Positions 26,332-35,931 are shown, counted from the stretch's first letter. The stretch: 64,000 bases of DNA from Chryseobacterium sp. Leaf180 (GCF_001424585.1 NZ_LMPJ01000013.1:21537-85536); one strand, 5' to 3'. Translations and numbers: made by a program. The notes: a model not told the origin generated them from the sequence alone.

Positions 26332-27381
26332 ATGAAGACATCTGATTTCAATTTTGACCTTCCTGAAGAACTTTTGGCAGAACATCCTTCCGAGCATCGC
26401 GACGAAGCGAGACTGATGGTTCTTGACAGAAAGACGCAAACCATAGAACATAAATTATTCAAAGACGTTGTCGATTATTTCGACGAGAAGGATCTTTTCA
26501 TCTTCAACAATACCAAGGTTTTTCCGGCGCGTTTGTACGGAAATAAAGAAAAAACAGGGGCGAAAATTGAGGTTTTCCTTTTGAGAGAACTAGATAAAGA
26601 AACACGTGTTTGGGATGTTTTGGTGGATCCGGCAAGAAAAATCAGAATCGGTAATAAACTGTTTTTCACAGAAGACGAGTCTTTGGTGGCTGAGGTTATT
26701 GACAATACGACTTCAAGAGGAAGAACATTGAGATTCCTTTTTGACGGTTCGTATGAAGAATTCAGATCAAAACTGAAAGATTTGGGCGAAACACCGCTTC
26801 CAAAATATATTAAAAGAGAAGTTGAGCCGGAAGATGCCGAAAGATATCAGACGATTTATGCGAAAATAGAAGGCGCCGTTGCGGCACCGACGGCTGGTCT
26901 GCATTTCTCAAAACATCTGATGAAAAGACTGGAAATAAAAGGGATCGATTTTGCTGAAGTGACACTGCACGTAGGTTTGGGAACTTTTAACCCAATCGAA
27001 GTGGAAGATCTTTCAAAGCATAAAATGGAATCTGAAGAGATCATCATCGATGCGAAAAATGCTGAAATCATCAATAAAGCCGTGGAAGAAAACAGACGCG
27101 TTTGCGCTGTGGGAACTACGACTATGAGAGCGATTGAGACTTCTGTTTCTTCAAACAAGAAGATTTCAGAATTCCGTGGCTGGACTAATAAATTTATCTA
27201 TCCGCCGCATGATTTCGGAGTTGCCAATACAATGATTACCAATTTCCATACGCCAAAATCGACGCTTCTGATGATGATTGCCGCTTTTGCAGGAAAAGAT
27301 TTTATTATGCATGCGTACGAAGAAGCGGTGAAAGAAAAATACAAATTCTACTCGTACGGCGACGCGATGCTGATTATATAA
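26332..27381 (+). CDS. queA: tRNA preQ1 ribosyltransferase-isomerase QueA
   Basis: 349 residues, normal length. QueA transfers and isomerises ribose from SAM to 7-aminomethyl-7-deazaguanine-34 in tRNA, making epoxyqueuosine. Conserved blocks are visible: the N-terminus [94 protein letters not shown] and [18 protein letters not shown]. It has its own well-formed promoter. No other queuosine gene is in the window. Cytosolic. Confidence 0.96.
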   Translation: MKTSDFNFDLPEELLAEHPSEHRDEARLMVLDRKTQTIEHKLFKDVVDYFDEKDLFIFNNTKVFPARLYGNKEKTGAKIEVFLLRELDKETRVWDVLVDPARKIRIGNKLFFTEDESLVAEVIDNTTSRGRTLRFLFDGSYEEFRSKLKDLGETPLPKYIKREVEPEDAERYQTIYAKIEGAVAAPTAGLHFSKHLMKRLEIKGIDFAEVTLHVGLGTFNPIEVEDLSKHKMESEEIIIDAKNAEIINKAVEENRRVCAVGTTTMRAIETSVSSNKKISEFRGWTNKFIYPPHDFGVANTMITNFHTPKSTLLMMIAAFAGKDFIMHAYEEAVKEKYKFYSYGDAMLII

Positions 27382-27448
27382 TATTATAAGTAAAAACAGC
27401 CAGGTTAAAAGTAAAAGTTTCAAAATAAAACGGAACGGTTTACTTTTC

Positions 27449-27785
27449 ATGACATTTACTTTCGGAGTCAATTGTCTGAAGTTTTTAAGAAAACTTCCAA
27501 ATGATTCTGAAAGTAAATTAATACGATTCTAGGATCAGAAAATCAGCAACCTCTGTCGGCGCACATTATGAAGAATAGCAGGCAGGATCATCAAAGGCGG
27601 ATTTTAAAAATAAAGTATAAATTGCTTTGAGAGAAGCTCGTAAGAGTAATTATTGGCTTCTTGTTCTTAAAGATTTAGACAGTTTTGATTCTGACGATTT
27701 TAATATTTTGCTTAGAGAAAGCAGTGAACTGAAAAATATTTTAGCCGCGATTGTTAACAATACAAAATGTAAACTTTTAATTTAG
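27449..27785 (+). pseudogene. Decayed four-helix-bundle (23S rRNA intervening-sequence type) protein gene
   Basis: From an ATG at 27449 the frame reads about 27 residues (FLRKLPNDSESKLIRF) to a TAG at 27530. The homologous reading then shifts by one frame from about 27534 (IRKSATSVGAHYEE), meets TAG at 27576-27578 where the family has Ala/Arg (QAGSSKADFKNKV follows), meets TAA at 27618-27620, and then runs open (IALREARKSNYWLLVLKD...) to a TAG at 27783-27785. The pattern RSxTSVGAxYEEAxxxxSxADFxxK...LKEARExxYWL is that of the TIGR02436/PF05635 four-helix-bundle proteins. One frameshift and two nonsense codons make it clearly dead. Confidence 0.8.
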
Positions 27786-27822
27786 TCCTGGACTTGTTTC
27801 TTTTACCTTGACTCTTACATAA

Positions 27823-28857
27823 ATGAAAGACATCCGCACTTTATCACTCGATCAGCTTAAAGATTATTTTGCATCTTTGGGCGAAAAACCCTTCCGGGCG
27901 AAGCAGGTTTACGATTGGCTGTGGAGTAAAAATCTCCACTCGATTGATGAGATGACAAATCTTTCAAAAACCCTTCGCGACCGCATTTCTGAAGAGTACG
28001 TGATTAATCCGGTTTCTGTAGATCTGCTTCAGAAAAGCAAAGACGGAACCATTAAAAACGGCGTAAAACTACACGATGGATTGCTCGTAGAATCTGTTTT
28101 AATTCCAACAGAATCAAGAACGACGGCTTGCGTTTCTTCGCAGGTTGGATGTTCATTAAACTGCGAATTTTGTGCTACCGCAAGGTTGAAAAGGATGCGG
28201 AATCTTGAAGTTGCAGAGATTGTAGATCAGGTCGCTTTGATCGACAGCCAGAGCAAAATGTATTTCGACAGACCGCTTTCCAATATCGTGTTTATGGGAA
28301 TGGGCGAGCCGATGATGAATTACAAAAACGTCGTTGAAGCCATCCGAAAAATCACCCAGCCGGAAGGTTTAGGCATGTCGGCGCGCAGAATCACGGTTTC
28401 CACCTCTGGAATTCCAAAGATGATCAAAATGCTTGCTGATGAAGAGCTTAAAGTAAAACTGGCGCTCTCCTTACATTCTGCGATCGAGAAAAAACGGAAC
28501 GAAATTATGCCGTTTTCGGATAAATTTCCACTGACTGATATCATGGAGTCCCTTCAATACTGGTACAAAAAAACCGGCTCAGTAATTACTTTTGAATACT
28601 GCGTGTGGAAGGATATTAATGACGGCGATGAAGATATTAAAGCGTTAATAAAATTCTGTAAACAGATTCCTTCTAAAGTGAATCTGATCCAGTACAACCC
28701 AATCGGTGACGGAAAATACGACCAATGCAACAAGCAGGCAGAGGAAAACTATGTCCGCCAACTTGAACACGCCGGAATCACAGTTTTGATTCGTCGCAGC
28801 CGTGGCGGAGACATTGATGCCGCATGCGGTCAGCTTGCCAACAAAACTGCGGAATAG
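27823..28857 (+). CDS. rlmN: Dual-specificity rRNA/tRNA methyltransferase RlmN
   Basis: 344 residues. A radical-SAM enzyme that methylates C2 of A2503 in 23S rRNA and A37 in some tRNAs. The iron-sulfur Cys triad is Cys110, Cys114 and Cys117 (CSLNCEFCATA). The methyl-carrying catalytic Cys near the C-terminus is Cys335 in DAACGQL. Family blocks include FRAKQVYDWLWSK, VFMGMGEPMMNY and RRITVSTSG. Full length and intact. The next gene begins within 40 bp and may be co-transcribed. Confidence 0.96.
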   Translation: MKDIRTLSLDQLKDYFASLGEKPFRAKQVYDWLWSKNLHSIDEMTNLSKTLRDRISEEYVINPVSVDLLQKSKDGTIKNGVKLHDGLLVESVLIPTESRTTACVSSQVGCSLNCEFCATARLKRMRNLEVAEIVDQVALIDSQSKMYFDRPLSNIVFMGMGEPMMNYKNVVEAIRKITQPEGLGMSARRITVSTSGIPKMIKMLADEELKVKLALSLHSAIEKKRNEIMPFSDKFPLTDIMESLQYWYKKTGSVITFEYCVWKDINDGDEDIKALIKFCKQIPSKVNLIQYNPIGDGKYDQCNKQAEENYVRQLEHAGITVLIRRSRGGDIDAACGQLANKTAE

Positions 28858-28894
28858 ATTCTCTCTTCAACGGCAAAATTCAAAAATATATATT

Positions 28895-29773
28895 TTGAAA
28901 AAACTACTTCTCTCTCTTGCGATTGCACTTTCGGTGGGGTTTCACGCGCAGAAAAGCGAAATTTTTAAGCTAAAAAAATTTAGGATTGCTGTTCTAAATG
29001 ATACCATAAAAGAAAGTTCGGGACTCAATTTTTTCGGAAATGATCTTTTTACTTTTAACGACAGTGGAAATCCCGCTGAACTTTTTAAAATCGATCCAAA
29101 ATCGGGAAAGATTTTAAAAACTTTTAAAGCAAATGCCGAAAACACCGACTGGGAAGCGCTTGCCAACGATGGACAAAACTTTTTCATTGGAGATTTTGGC
29201 AACAATGCCGGAAAAAGAACTGATTTAAAAATTTATAAAATTCCTTACGCCGATGGAATTTTAGACAATACTAAGGTTCAGATCTTGCCTTTTTATTATC
29301 CCGAACAGAAAGATTTTAACCCACAAAAGATCTCGACAGATTTTGATCTGGAATCGATGATTTATTTGCATGGAAAAATTCACATTTTCACTAAAGAATG
29401 GACTTCAAAGACGACAGCGCACTATATTTTAGATCCGGCAAACAGTGAGAATCAGGCAGCGCAAAAGGTTGAAAGTTTTCAGACAAATTTTCTGGTAACC
29501 GATGCTTCCTACTTTAATGGAAAACTGTATGTCGTTGGTTACACAAAAAAGACCGAGGTTTTTTTGGATGTTTTTGATGAAACCGAACCCGGAATTTTCT
29601 TTAAAAACAGACCTAAACAATTTTATCTGGGAAGTGCACTCGGCGTCGGTCAGATCGAAGGAATCGCGGTAAACGGAAACGGAATTTATATTTCTTCGGA
29701 GAAATTTGTCAATCCGGTTAAGAAAACAGCGCCTTATTTATACTTCATTCCGCACGGAAAACTCAAACTGTGA
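28895..29773 (+). CDS. Secreted beta-propeller-like hypothetical protein (TTG start)
   Basis: 293 residues if translation begins at the TTG at 28895, which gives a standard signal peptide (MKKLLLSLAIALSVGFHAQ). The first in-frame ATG at 28802 lies inside rlmN and would bury this signal under 31 extra residues. The mature part has repeated strand motifs typical of a propeller (NDLFTFNDSGNPAELFKIDPKSGKI, WEALANDGQNFFIGDFGNNAGKRTDLKIYKI, QIEGIAVNGNGIYISSE). It is exported; the function is unknown. It sits directly downstream of rlmN. Confidence 0.75.
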   Translation: MKKLLLSLAIALSVGFHAQKSEIFKLKKFRIAVLNDTIKESSGLNFFGNDLFTFNDSGNPAELFKIDPKSGKILKTFKANAENTDWEALANDGQNFFIGDFGNNAGKRTDLKIYKIPYADGILDNTKVQILPFYYPEQKDFNPQKISTDFDLESMIYLHGKIHIFTKEWTSKTTAHYILDPANSENQAAQKVESFQTNFLVTDASYFNGKLYVVGYTKKTEVFLDVFDETEPGIFFKNRPKQFYLGSALGVGQIEGIAVNGNGIYISSEKFVNPVKKTAPYLYFIPHGKLKL

Positions 29774-29801
29774 TTATTCGTTTAAATCGTACGAAAACGA
29801 G

Positions 29802-29809
29802 TATCTTTG
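29802..29809 (+). promoter_or_regulatory. -7 box of the polyprenyl synthase gene
   Basis: TATCTTTG, a perfect -7 match, with a TTT at about 29781-29783 in the -33 position (18 bp upstream). It lies 36 bp before the GTG start. Confidence 0.6.
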
Positions 29810-29844
29810 TGTGCAACATATTCAATTATCAGTAAACACCGATT

Positions 29845-30822
29845 GTGGCAAACATTGTAGAAGAAATCAAGCGTCCCATTAATGAAGAAATAAAACTTTT
29901 TGAGCAGAAGTTTTACGAATCAATGCAGAGCCGGGTGGCTTTGCTGGATAAAGTGACGCGCTTCATTGTGACCACAAAAGGTAAGCAGATGCGACCCATG
30001 TTTGTGTTTCTCTGCGCAAAACTCATCGGCGAAGTGAATGCCAAAACGTATCGTGGTGCCTCGATGATTGAGCTGATTCATACAGCAACTTTAGTTCATG
30101 ATGACGTTGTGGATGAAAGTTTTAAAAGACGTAATTTTTTCAGCATCAATGCTTTATGGAAGAACAAAATTGCAGTTTTGGTGGGAGATTTTCTTCTTTC
30201 CAAAGCGGTTTTACTTTCTACTGACCATAAAGATTACGATTTGCTTACAGTGATTTCGAGAACGATCAGAGAAATGTCTGAAGGCGAACTTCTGCAGCTT
30301 GAAAAGGCCAGAAAACTTGATATTACAGAAGAGGTTTATTTTGAAATCATCCGTCAGAAAACAGCGACGCTGATCGCGGCCTGCTGTGAAATCGGGGCGT
30401 TGTCAAATAATGCAGATGAAGATCTTGCGAAAAAAATGTATGATTTCGGAACTTTTACCGGAATGGCTTTTCAGATAAAAGATGATCTTTTTGATTATTT
30501 AAGTTCGAATGTGATCGGGAAGCCGGTTGGTATTGACATCAAAGAAAAAAAGATGACTTTACCGCTTATTTATAGTTTGCGGACGGCACGCGAAGATCAG
30601 CGGAAATATTATTTTAATACGATAAAACGCTACAATACCGATCAGAAAAGGGTAAAAGAGCTTATTGAGTTTGTGAAAACTTCCGGTGGACTGGATTATG
30701 CCATTACGGTGATGAAAGATTTTCAGCAGAAAGCCAAAAATATTCTGGACGAATTCCCAGATTCTGAGGTGAAAAAATCGCTGCACATGATGCTCGATTA
30801 TGTGATTGAAAGAAAGTTTTAG
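29845..30822 (+). CDS. Polyprenyl diphosphate synthase (long-chain, IspB-like)
   Basis: 325 residues from a GTG start at 29845. The first Asp-rich motif is DDVVD (Asp86-Asp90) and the second is DDLFD (Asp213-Asp217), both intact. Other blocks are GKQMRPMFVFLCA, FQIKDDLFDY and GKPVGIDIKEKKMTLPLIY. It condenses isopentenyl diphosphate onto allylic diphosphates. A small residue before the first motif suggests a long product, likely the menaquinone side chain (inference). Its stop overlaps the stop of the convergent membrane-protein gene by 3 bases. Confidence 0.92.
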   Translation: MANIVEEIKRPINEEIKLFEQKFYESMQSRVALLDKVTRFIVTTKGKQMRPMFVFLCAKLIGEVNAKTYRGASMIELIHTATLVHDDVVDESFKRRNFFSINALWKNKIAVLVGDFLLSKAVLLSTDHKDYDLLTVISRTIREMSEGELLQLEKARKLDITEEVYFEIIRQKTATLIAACCEIGALSNNADEDLAKKMYDFGTFTGMAFQIKDDLFDYLSSNVIGKPVGIDIKEKKMTLPLIYSLRTAREDQRKYYFNTIKRYNTDQKRVKELIEFVKTSGGLDYAITVMKDFQQKAKNILDEFPDSEVKKSLHMMLDYVIERKF

Positions 30823-31115
30823 TCAATTACATTTGTTGTAATAATAATCACGGCAAGCACGATACAACACAACGCGGCTAGAAATAAATAATCGGCTACA
30901 TTTTCAAATTTTTTCTCGATAATTTTTGTTTTTGATCTGATCGCCATAAATGAAAAGAGGCAACTGCATGCGAATAAAACTCCTGAAATTGCAGAAAATT
31001 CATCCAAAGAAGTATGCTGACTCGCATTGCTCACTTTTAATGAGGTGATAATCAATAACGAGAAACCCAGCAAACTGCTGCTGGCGTTGAGAATGTGTGG
31101 TGATTTTCTTTTCAT
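30819..31115 (-). CDS. Hypothetical three-helix membrane protein
   Basis: 98 residues with about three hydrophobic helices (SLLGFSLLIITSLKV; FSAISGVLFACSCLFSFMAI; YLFLAALCCIVLAVIIITT). Layout and length are typical of small flavobacterial inner-membrane proteins of unknown function. Its stop codon overlaps the polyprenyl synthase stop (tail to tail), leaving no room for a terminator between them. Confidence 0.65.
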   Translation of the reverse strand: MKRKSPHILNASSSLLGFSLLIITSLKVSNASQHTSLDEFSAISGVLFACSCLFSFMAIRSKTKIIEKKFENVADYLFLAALCCIVLAVIIITTNVID

Positions 31116-31254
31116 AAAAATTCTATTTCCTTTAAATTCGCGGTAAAAATAACGATTGCGATTTTGCTAAAAAACATTATTGAAAATTAAAATTAATCTA
31201 AAAATTGTATATTAGCAAAATTACTTCAACTTATAAAACTGACGACATTCAGCT

Positions 31255-33687
31255 ATGCAGACAACTTATATAGAAACGCAGCAGATCTCATTTCAAGACT
31301 TTAAAAGCCAAATACTTGAAGATTATAAACTTGGTAGAATCTCGCGCGAAATGTCTTATCTTGGAAGACGTGAAGTGCTTACGGGAAAGGCAAAATTCGG
31401 TATTTTCGGGGATGGTAAAGAGCTTCCGCAGCTTGCAATGGCAAAAGTTTTCAGAAACGGAGATTTCCGTTCTGGATATTACCGCGATCAGACTTTTTCT
31501 CTGGCCATCGATGCGCTTTCGGTAGAAAGTTTTTTTGCGCAGTTGTACGCCGATACAAGCGTTGAGCGTGAGCCAGCGTCTGCGGGAAGACAGATGAACG
31601 GTCACTTTGCGACAAGAAGTTTAAACGAAGACGGCAGCTGGAAAGATCTTACGGCGCAGAAAAACATTTCTTCGGATATCTCTCCGACTGCAGGACAGAT
31701 GCCAAGATTATTAGGTTTGGCTCAGGCTTCAAAAATCTATAAATCGGTGAAGTTTGAAGGTTCAGAAAAATTCTCAGACAGCGGAAATGAAGTGGCGTTT
31801 GGAACGATAGGTGATGCTTCTACAGCAGAAGGTCATTTTTGGGAAACTTTAAACGCTGCATGTGCGCTTCAGGTTCCGATGATTGTTTCGATTTGGGATG
31901 ATGGCTACGGAATTTCGGTTCCGACGATGAAACAGCGCGCAAAAGCTGATATCTCTGAGATGTTGAGCGGTTTTCAGAGAAAGGAAGGTGAGTTTCAGGG
32001 TTGTGAAATTATTCAGGTGAAAGCCTGGGATTATCCGGCTTTACTGGATGCATACGCAAAAGCAGAACATTTTGCAAGAACAGAATCAGTTCCTGTCGTG
32101 GTTCATGTTATTGAAGTGACTCAGCCTCAGGGACATTCAACTTCTGGTTCGCACGAAAGATATAAAAATGAAGACCGTCTGGCTTGGGAATCAGATTTTG
32201 ACGGATTGGTAAAATTTAAAGAATGGGTTTTAAATTATTCCATCGAAATTGAAGGTAAAGAAGAGATTATTGCAACTTCGGAAGAGCTTGAAGCTATTGA
32301 AGAGGAAGCGAAAAAAAGCGTAAAGGCCGGACAGAAAACTGCCTGGGAAAACTATCAGAATACCATTACACAGCTGACGAAATCAGTTTTGCCATTAGTA
32401 GAAAATCTGAAAAGCCAAAGCGCAGCTATTGAAACGGAAATTGCAACGTTTAACAAACTGGTTTCTAAAGCGAAAAAAGATATTTTCCATTTGGTGAGAA
32501 AATCTCTGCTTGCTACAAGAGGTACAAATTCTTCGGAGAGAAGTCAGTTGATGCAGAAATACAATGAGATTTTTGAGGTTGAAAAAGATAATTACTCGTC
32601 TCACCTGTATTCTCAGTCTCAATGGAAAGCTGAAAATGTAAAAGAAATTAAACCGGTTTATTCTGATTCTTCTGAAGATGTTGACGGCAGAGTGGTGATC
32701 AGAAATAATTTTGACAAAATATTTACAAAATATCCTGAAACTTTGGTTTTTGGTGAAGATGCCGGAAATATCGGTGACGTAAACCAGGGTCTTGAAGGCA
32801 TGCAGGAAAAATACGGTGAACTTCGTATTGCTGATACCGGAATCCGTGAAGCAACCATTCTCGGACAGGGAATTGGGATGGCAATGAGAGGTTTGAGACC
32901 GATTGCTGAAATTCAGTATTTAGATTATATTCTGTACTGTTTGCAGGGAATGAGCGATGATTTGGCAACCGTTCAGTACAGAACTAAAGGCGGTCAGAAA
33001 GCTCCTGTAATCATCAGAACAAGAGGTCATAGACTCGAAGGAGTTTGGCATTCAGGTTCGCCAATGGCAGGAATTCTGAATCTGTCTAAAGGGATTTTGG
33101 TTTTGGTACCGAGAAACCTGACGATCGCAGCCGGATTTTATAATACAATGCTTCAGAGTGACGATCCAGCCGTGATTGTTGAATGTCTGAACGGATATCG
33201 TTTAAAGGAAAAACAACCGGATAACTTGGGTGAATTCACGGTTCCTGTCGGGAAAATTGAAGTGACAAAAGAAGGAAAAGACGTGACTTTGGTAACGTAC
33301 GGATCGACCTGGAGAATTGTTATGGAAGCAGCAAACGAACTGGAAAAATTGGGAATTTCAGCAGAAGTTATCGACGTGCAGTCGTTAATTCCTTTTGATT
33401 TAACGCACGAAATTGCAGAATCTGTGAAGAAAACCAACAGATTGGTGGTTATTGATGAAGACGTAGAAGGTGGAACTTCGGCTTTTATTTTACAGCAGAT
33501 TATAGAAAAACAAAAGGCGTTCAGATTCTTAGATTCTGATCCGTTGACGATTGCTGCAAACGACCACAGACCAGCGTATGCAAGCGACGGAGATTATTTC
33601 TCTAAGCCATCTGCAGACGATATGGTGGAGAAAATTTATGCTTTATTTAATGAAACAAATCCTCAGAAATATCCAGCGATATACTAA
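31255..33687 (+). CDS. 2-oxo acid dehydrogenase E1, alpha and beta subunits fused
   Basis: 810 residues. The N-terminal part (about 1-330) is the thiamine-diphosphate-binding alpha subunit: FRSGYYRDQTFSLAI, GRQMNGHFATRS and the ThDP motif GDASTAEGHFWETLNAACALQVP...DDGYGIS. A helical linker (about 330-470) leads to the beta subunit (about 480-810): VFGEDAGNIGDVNQGLE, RIADTGIREATILGQGIGMAMRG and VIDVQSLIPFDL. It decarboxylates a branched-chain 2-oxo acid or pyruvate; the alpha-beta fusion and family blocks favour branched-chain substrates. E2 is not nearby. An E3 gene lies at 56011-57399 but is not linked. Confidence 0.9.
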   Translation: MQTTYIETQQISFQDFKSQILEDYKLGRISREMSYLGRREVLTGKAKFGIFGDGKELPQLAMAKVFRNGDFRSGYYRDQTFSLAIDALSVESFFAQLYADTSVEREPASAGRQMNGHFATRSLNEDGSWKDLTAQKNISSDISPTAGQMPRLLGLAQASKIYKSVKFEGSEKFSDSGNEVAFGTIGDASTAEGHFWETLNAACALQVPMIVSIWDDGYGISVPTMKQRAKADISEMLSGFQRKEGEFQGCEIIQVKAWDYPALLDAYAKAEHFARTESVPVVVHVIEVTQPQGHSTSGSHERYKNEDRLAWESDFDGLVKFKEWVLNYSIEIEGKEEIIATSEELEAIEEEAKKSVKAGQKTAWENYQNTITQLTKSVLPLVENLKSQSAAIETEIATFNKLVSKAKKDIFHLVRKSLLATRGTNSSERSQLMQKYNEIFEVEKDNYSSHLYSQSQWKAENVKEIKPVYSDSSEDVDGRVVIRNNFDKIFTKYPETLVFGEDAGNIGDVNQGLEGMQEKYGELRIADTGIREATILGQGIGMAMRGLRPIAEIQYLDYILYCLQGMSDDLATVQYRTKGGQKAPVIIRTRGHRLEGVWHSGSPMAGILNLSKGILVLVPRNLTIAAGFYNTMLQSDDPAVIVECLNGYRLKEKQPDNLGEFTVPVGKIEVTKEGKDVTLVTYGSTWRIVMEAANELEKLGISAEVIDVQSLIPFDLTHEIAESVKKTNRLVVIDEDVEGGTSAFILQQIIEKQKAFRFLDSDPLTIAANDHRPAYASDGDYFSKPSADDMVEKIYALFNETNPQKYPAIY

Positions 33688-33707
33688 TAGGAATTTTGAT
33701 AAAATTG

Positions 33708-33737
33708 AAACCGCTTTCTTTGGAGAGCGGTTTTTTT
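33708..33737 (+). terminator. Rho-independent terminator of the fused E1 gene
   Basis: AAACCGCTTTC and GAGAGCGGTTT form an imperfect stem with a TTTG loop, followed by a T run. Confidence 0.75.
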
Positions 33738-33819
33738 GAGGTGTTACTTTTAATCAAATAGAAATTGTAATTTTGATTTCATTTTTTTATTATGTCATCA
33801 TATATCAAAAAGAGAAACC

Positions 33820-34161
33820 ATGAAATTTATTTTTATTCATCTGCTTTTTCTACTAATTATTAGTTGTAAAGAAGAAAAAAAAGAAGTTTTGTCAGCTGAC
33901 CATGAAGCTCCTTTAGGTTGGATATATCTTAATATGTATGATGATAAAAGTTTTGAATTTATTTCTCGAGGAATGATGAGAGATGAAGATGTGTACAAGG
34001 GAAATTACGAATTAAAAAATGACACTATTTATTTTAAATATTACGATTCCATTCCGAAAGCTGGCTCAAAAGCTATCATTCAGAAGGGTTATGTGAGTTA
34101 TATTAATGGAAGTTACCCCGAAAGTGTTGGGATTAAACTTTATAAGTTACAGAAAAATTAA
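33820..34161 (+). CDS. Small lipoprotein of unknown function
   Basis: 113 residues with a lipoprotein signal (MKFIFIHLLFLLIISCKEE; Cys16). The mature part is acidic and beta-rich (GWIYLNMYDDKSFEFISRG, VYKGNYELKNDTIYFKYYD). The pattern suggests a small beta-sandwich. Its stop overlaps that of the convergent HxlR gene. I do not recognise a family. Confidence 0.7.
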   Translation: MKFIFIHLLFLLIISCKEEKKEVLSADHEAPLGWIYLNMYDDKSFEFISRGMMRDEDVYKGNYELKNDTIYFKYYDSIPKAGSKAIIQKGYVSYINGSYPESVGIKLYKLQKN

Positions 34162-34547
34162 ACAATAGCCTTCCCAAGTTTATTTCCTTCCAAAACACTT
34201 TTACATTCATCTATTTTCTTCGCATCATACACATGGTATTTCGTCTCCCATTCTTCAAGCTGATATAAAATCGGCAAAAGCGCCAAACCTTTCTCGGTCA
34301 GCGAATATTCGACTCTAGGCGGAAGTTCTTTAAATTCTTCACGAATAATCAAACCGTCGATGTGCATTTCTCTTAACTGATCGGTCAGTACTTTTCTTGA
34401 GATCACATTGATCCGCACGGCGAGTTCGCCAAAACGCAGTTTCCGGTCTTTAATAACCAGCACAATAATAGGTTTCCATTTGCTCCCAAGTGCCGACATC
34501 GCCTTGCCAAGCGGACAGCTGTATTTCATGAGTTCGGTTTTCTTCAT
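34158..34547 (-). CDS. HxlR-family redox/electrophile-responsive regulator
   Basis: 129 residues, entire HxlR winged helix: CPLGKAMSALGSKWKPIIVLVIKD, LRFGELAVRINVISRKVLTDQLREMHIDGLIIREEF and PPRVEYSLTEKGLALLPIL. Cys11 sits just before the DNA-binding domain, where YodB/QorR-type members have the redox-sensing Cys. It is divergent from an Old Yellow Enzyme gene, and the region between them carries four GTTAC motifs arranged as inverted repeats. It most likely represses both genes until Cys11 reacts with a quinone or other electrophile (inference). Confidence 0.88.
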   Translation of the reverse strand: MKKTELMKYSCPLGKAMSALGSKWKPIIVLVIKDRKLRFGELAVRINVISRKVLTDQLREMHIDGLIIREEFKELPPRVEYSLTEKGLALLPILYQLEEWETKYHVYDAKKIDECKSVLEGNKLGKAIV

Positions 34548-34562
34548 ATCTAAAAATTTTCT

Positions 34563-34658
34563 GTTACTTTCCAGTAACCGATAAAAGTTACTGATAGGTT
34601 ACCACTTTTTGAACTGCGAAGATACAAAAACGAACTATTATTAGTTACTTTGTGTAAC
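34563..34658. promoter_or_regulatory. Divergent HxlR/OYE operator region
   Basis: GTTAC-N6-GTAAC at 34563-34578, further GTTAC copies at 34587 and 34598, and GTTAC-N5-GTAAC at 34644-34658. The last repeat overlaps a -7-like TTACTTTG of the reductase gene. A TATCTTCG on the minus strand (about 34619-34626) fits the HxlR promoter. Binding by HxlR at the two inverted repeats would block both promoters. Confidence 0.6.
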
Positions 34659-34682
34659 AATTAAAGTAAATAAAAAATTCTC

Positions 34683-35744
34683 ATGAATACAGAAAGTTTA
34701 TTCGCACCCTTCAAATACAAAAATTTAGAACTGAAAAACAGATTTGTAATGGCTCCGATGACAAGAGCACAGTCTGATAATGGCGTTCCCACCCAGCAAA
34801 TCACAGATTATTATGCAAGAAGAGCAGAATCGGAAGTGGGTTTGATCATTTCTGAAGGAACGGTGATCAACCGTCCGGCTTCAAAAAATCTGCAGAATAT
34901 CCCGGATTTTTACGGAACGGAAGCTTTAAAAGGCTGGAAAAATGTGATCGATGCAGTTCACGAAAATGGAGGAAAGATGGGACCTCAGATCTGGCATGTT
35001 GGAGATACGAGAAGTTCGGAAGATTATCCTTTGGTAGAGATGGAAAAAGCCTCTACAATGACCTTGGAAGATATTCAGGATACGGTTGCACAGTTTGCAG
35101 CATCAGCGAAATCGGCTAAAGATTTAGGTTTTGACGTTCTGGAAATTCACGGTGCTCACGGCTATCTGATTGACCAGTTTTTCTGGGAAGTAACCAATAC
35201 AAGAACCGATGAATACGGAGGAAAGACACTTAAAGAAAGAAGCAAATTCGCTGTCGATGTTGTGAAGGCAATCAGAGCGGCCGTAGGCGATGATTTCACG
35301 ATTATTATCCGTCTTTCTCAATGGAAGCAACAGGATTATAAAGCAAAATTAGCCCAGACACCTGAAGAGATGGAAGAGTGGCTATTACCTTTAAAGGATG
35401 CCGGAGTTGATATATTCCACTGTTCGCAAAGACGTTTTTGGGAAGCAGAATTTGAAGGATCAGAACTGAATTTTGCAGGTTGGGCAAAGAAAATTACAGG
35501 TCAGCCGACAATTACAGTGGGTTCTGTAGGTTTAAACGGTGATTTTATGGGCGCATTTGCAGGAGAAAATTCGGAAAAAAGTGATCTTGGAGAATTGATC
35601 AGAAGGCTGCATAATCAGGAGTTTGATCTGGTTGCCGTTGGCCGTGCTTTGCTGAGCGATCCGCAGTGGGTTCAAAAAATTAAAGAAAATAAAATGTCAG
35701 AAATTCACGATTTCTCGGCATCAAGTCTTGCAGTTTTGCATTAA
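34683..35744 (+). CDS. Old Yellow Enzyme-family NADH:flavin oxidoreductase
   Basis: 353 residues, TIM-barrel FMN enzyme. Family blocks: ESLFAPFKYKNLELKNRFVMAPMTRAQS, YYARRAESEVGLIISEGT, GPQIWHVGD, FDVLEIHGAHGYLIDQFFW, NTRTDEYGGKTLKERSKFA and FDLVAVGRALLSDP. It reduces activated alkenes, quinones or nitro-esters with NAD(P)H. The catalytic His pair is seen as the substrate-binding HGAHGYL region. Regulated by the divergent HxlR gene (inference). Followed by a terminator. Confidence 0.92.
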   Translation: MNTESLFAPFKYKNLELKNRFVMAPMTRAQSDNGVPTQQITDYYARRAESEVGLIISEGTVINRPASKNLQNIPDFYGTEALKGWKNVIDAVHENGGKMGPQIWHVGDTRSSEDYPLVEMEKASTMTLEDIQDTVAQFAASAKSAKDLGFDVLEIHGAHGYLIDQFFWEVTNTRTDEYGGKTLKERSKFAVDVVKAIRAAVGDDFTIIIRLSQWKQQDYKAKLAQTPEEMEEWLLPLKDAGVDIFHCSQRRFWEAEFEGSELNFAGWAKKITGQPTITVGSVGLNGDFMGAFAGENSEKSDLGELIRRLHNQEFDLVAVGRALLSDPQWVQKIKENKMSEIHDFSASSLAVLH

Positions 35745-35772
35745 ATTTTATCGTTAGATTTCTTACTGGCAG

Positions 35773-35810
35773 ACGCGGTTTTCAGATTTTCTGGAAGCCG
35801 CGTTTTGTTT
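35773..35810 (+). terminator. Rho-independent terminator of the reductase gene
   Basis: ACGCGG and CCGCGT form the base of an extended stem whose upper part pairs CAGA with TCTG; TTTTGTTTTATTTT follows. Confidence 0.75.
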
Positions 35811-35931
35811 TATTTTAAATGTAAATTCTCTTTTTTTAAATGAAATTAATTTCAGTTATTTTTAAAGAAAGTTTAAACTGTTTCCAACCTTTGAAAAATT
35901 TTGTGCATCTATAAAAGTATAAAGCCCGACC

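Noticed and set aside
28802..28894. ATG at 28802 as the start of the propeller-like protein
   Set aside because: It lies inside rlmN and hides an excellent signal peptide that begins at the TTG at 28895.
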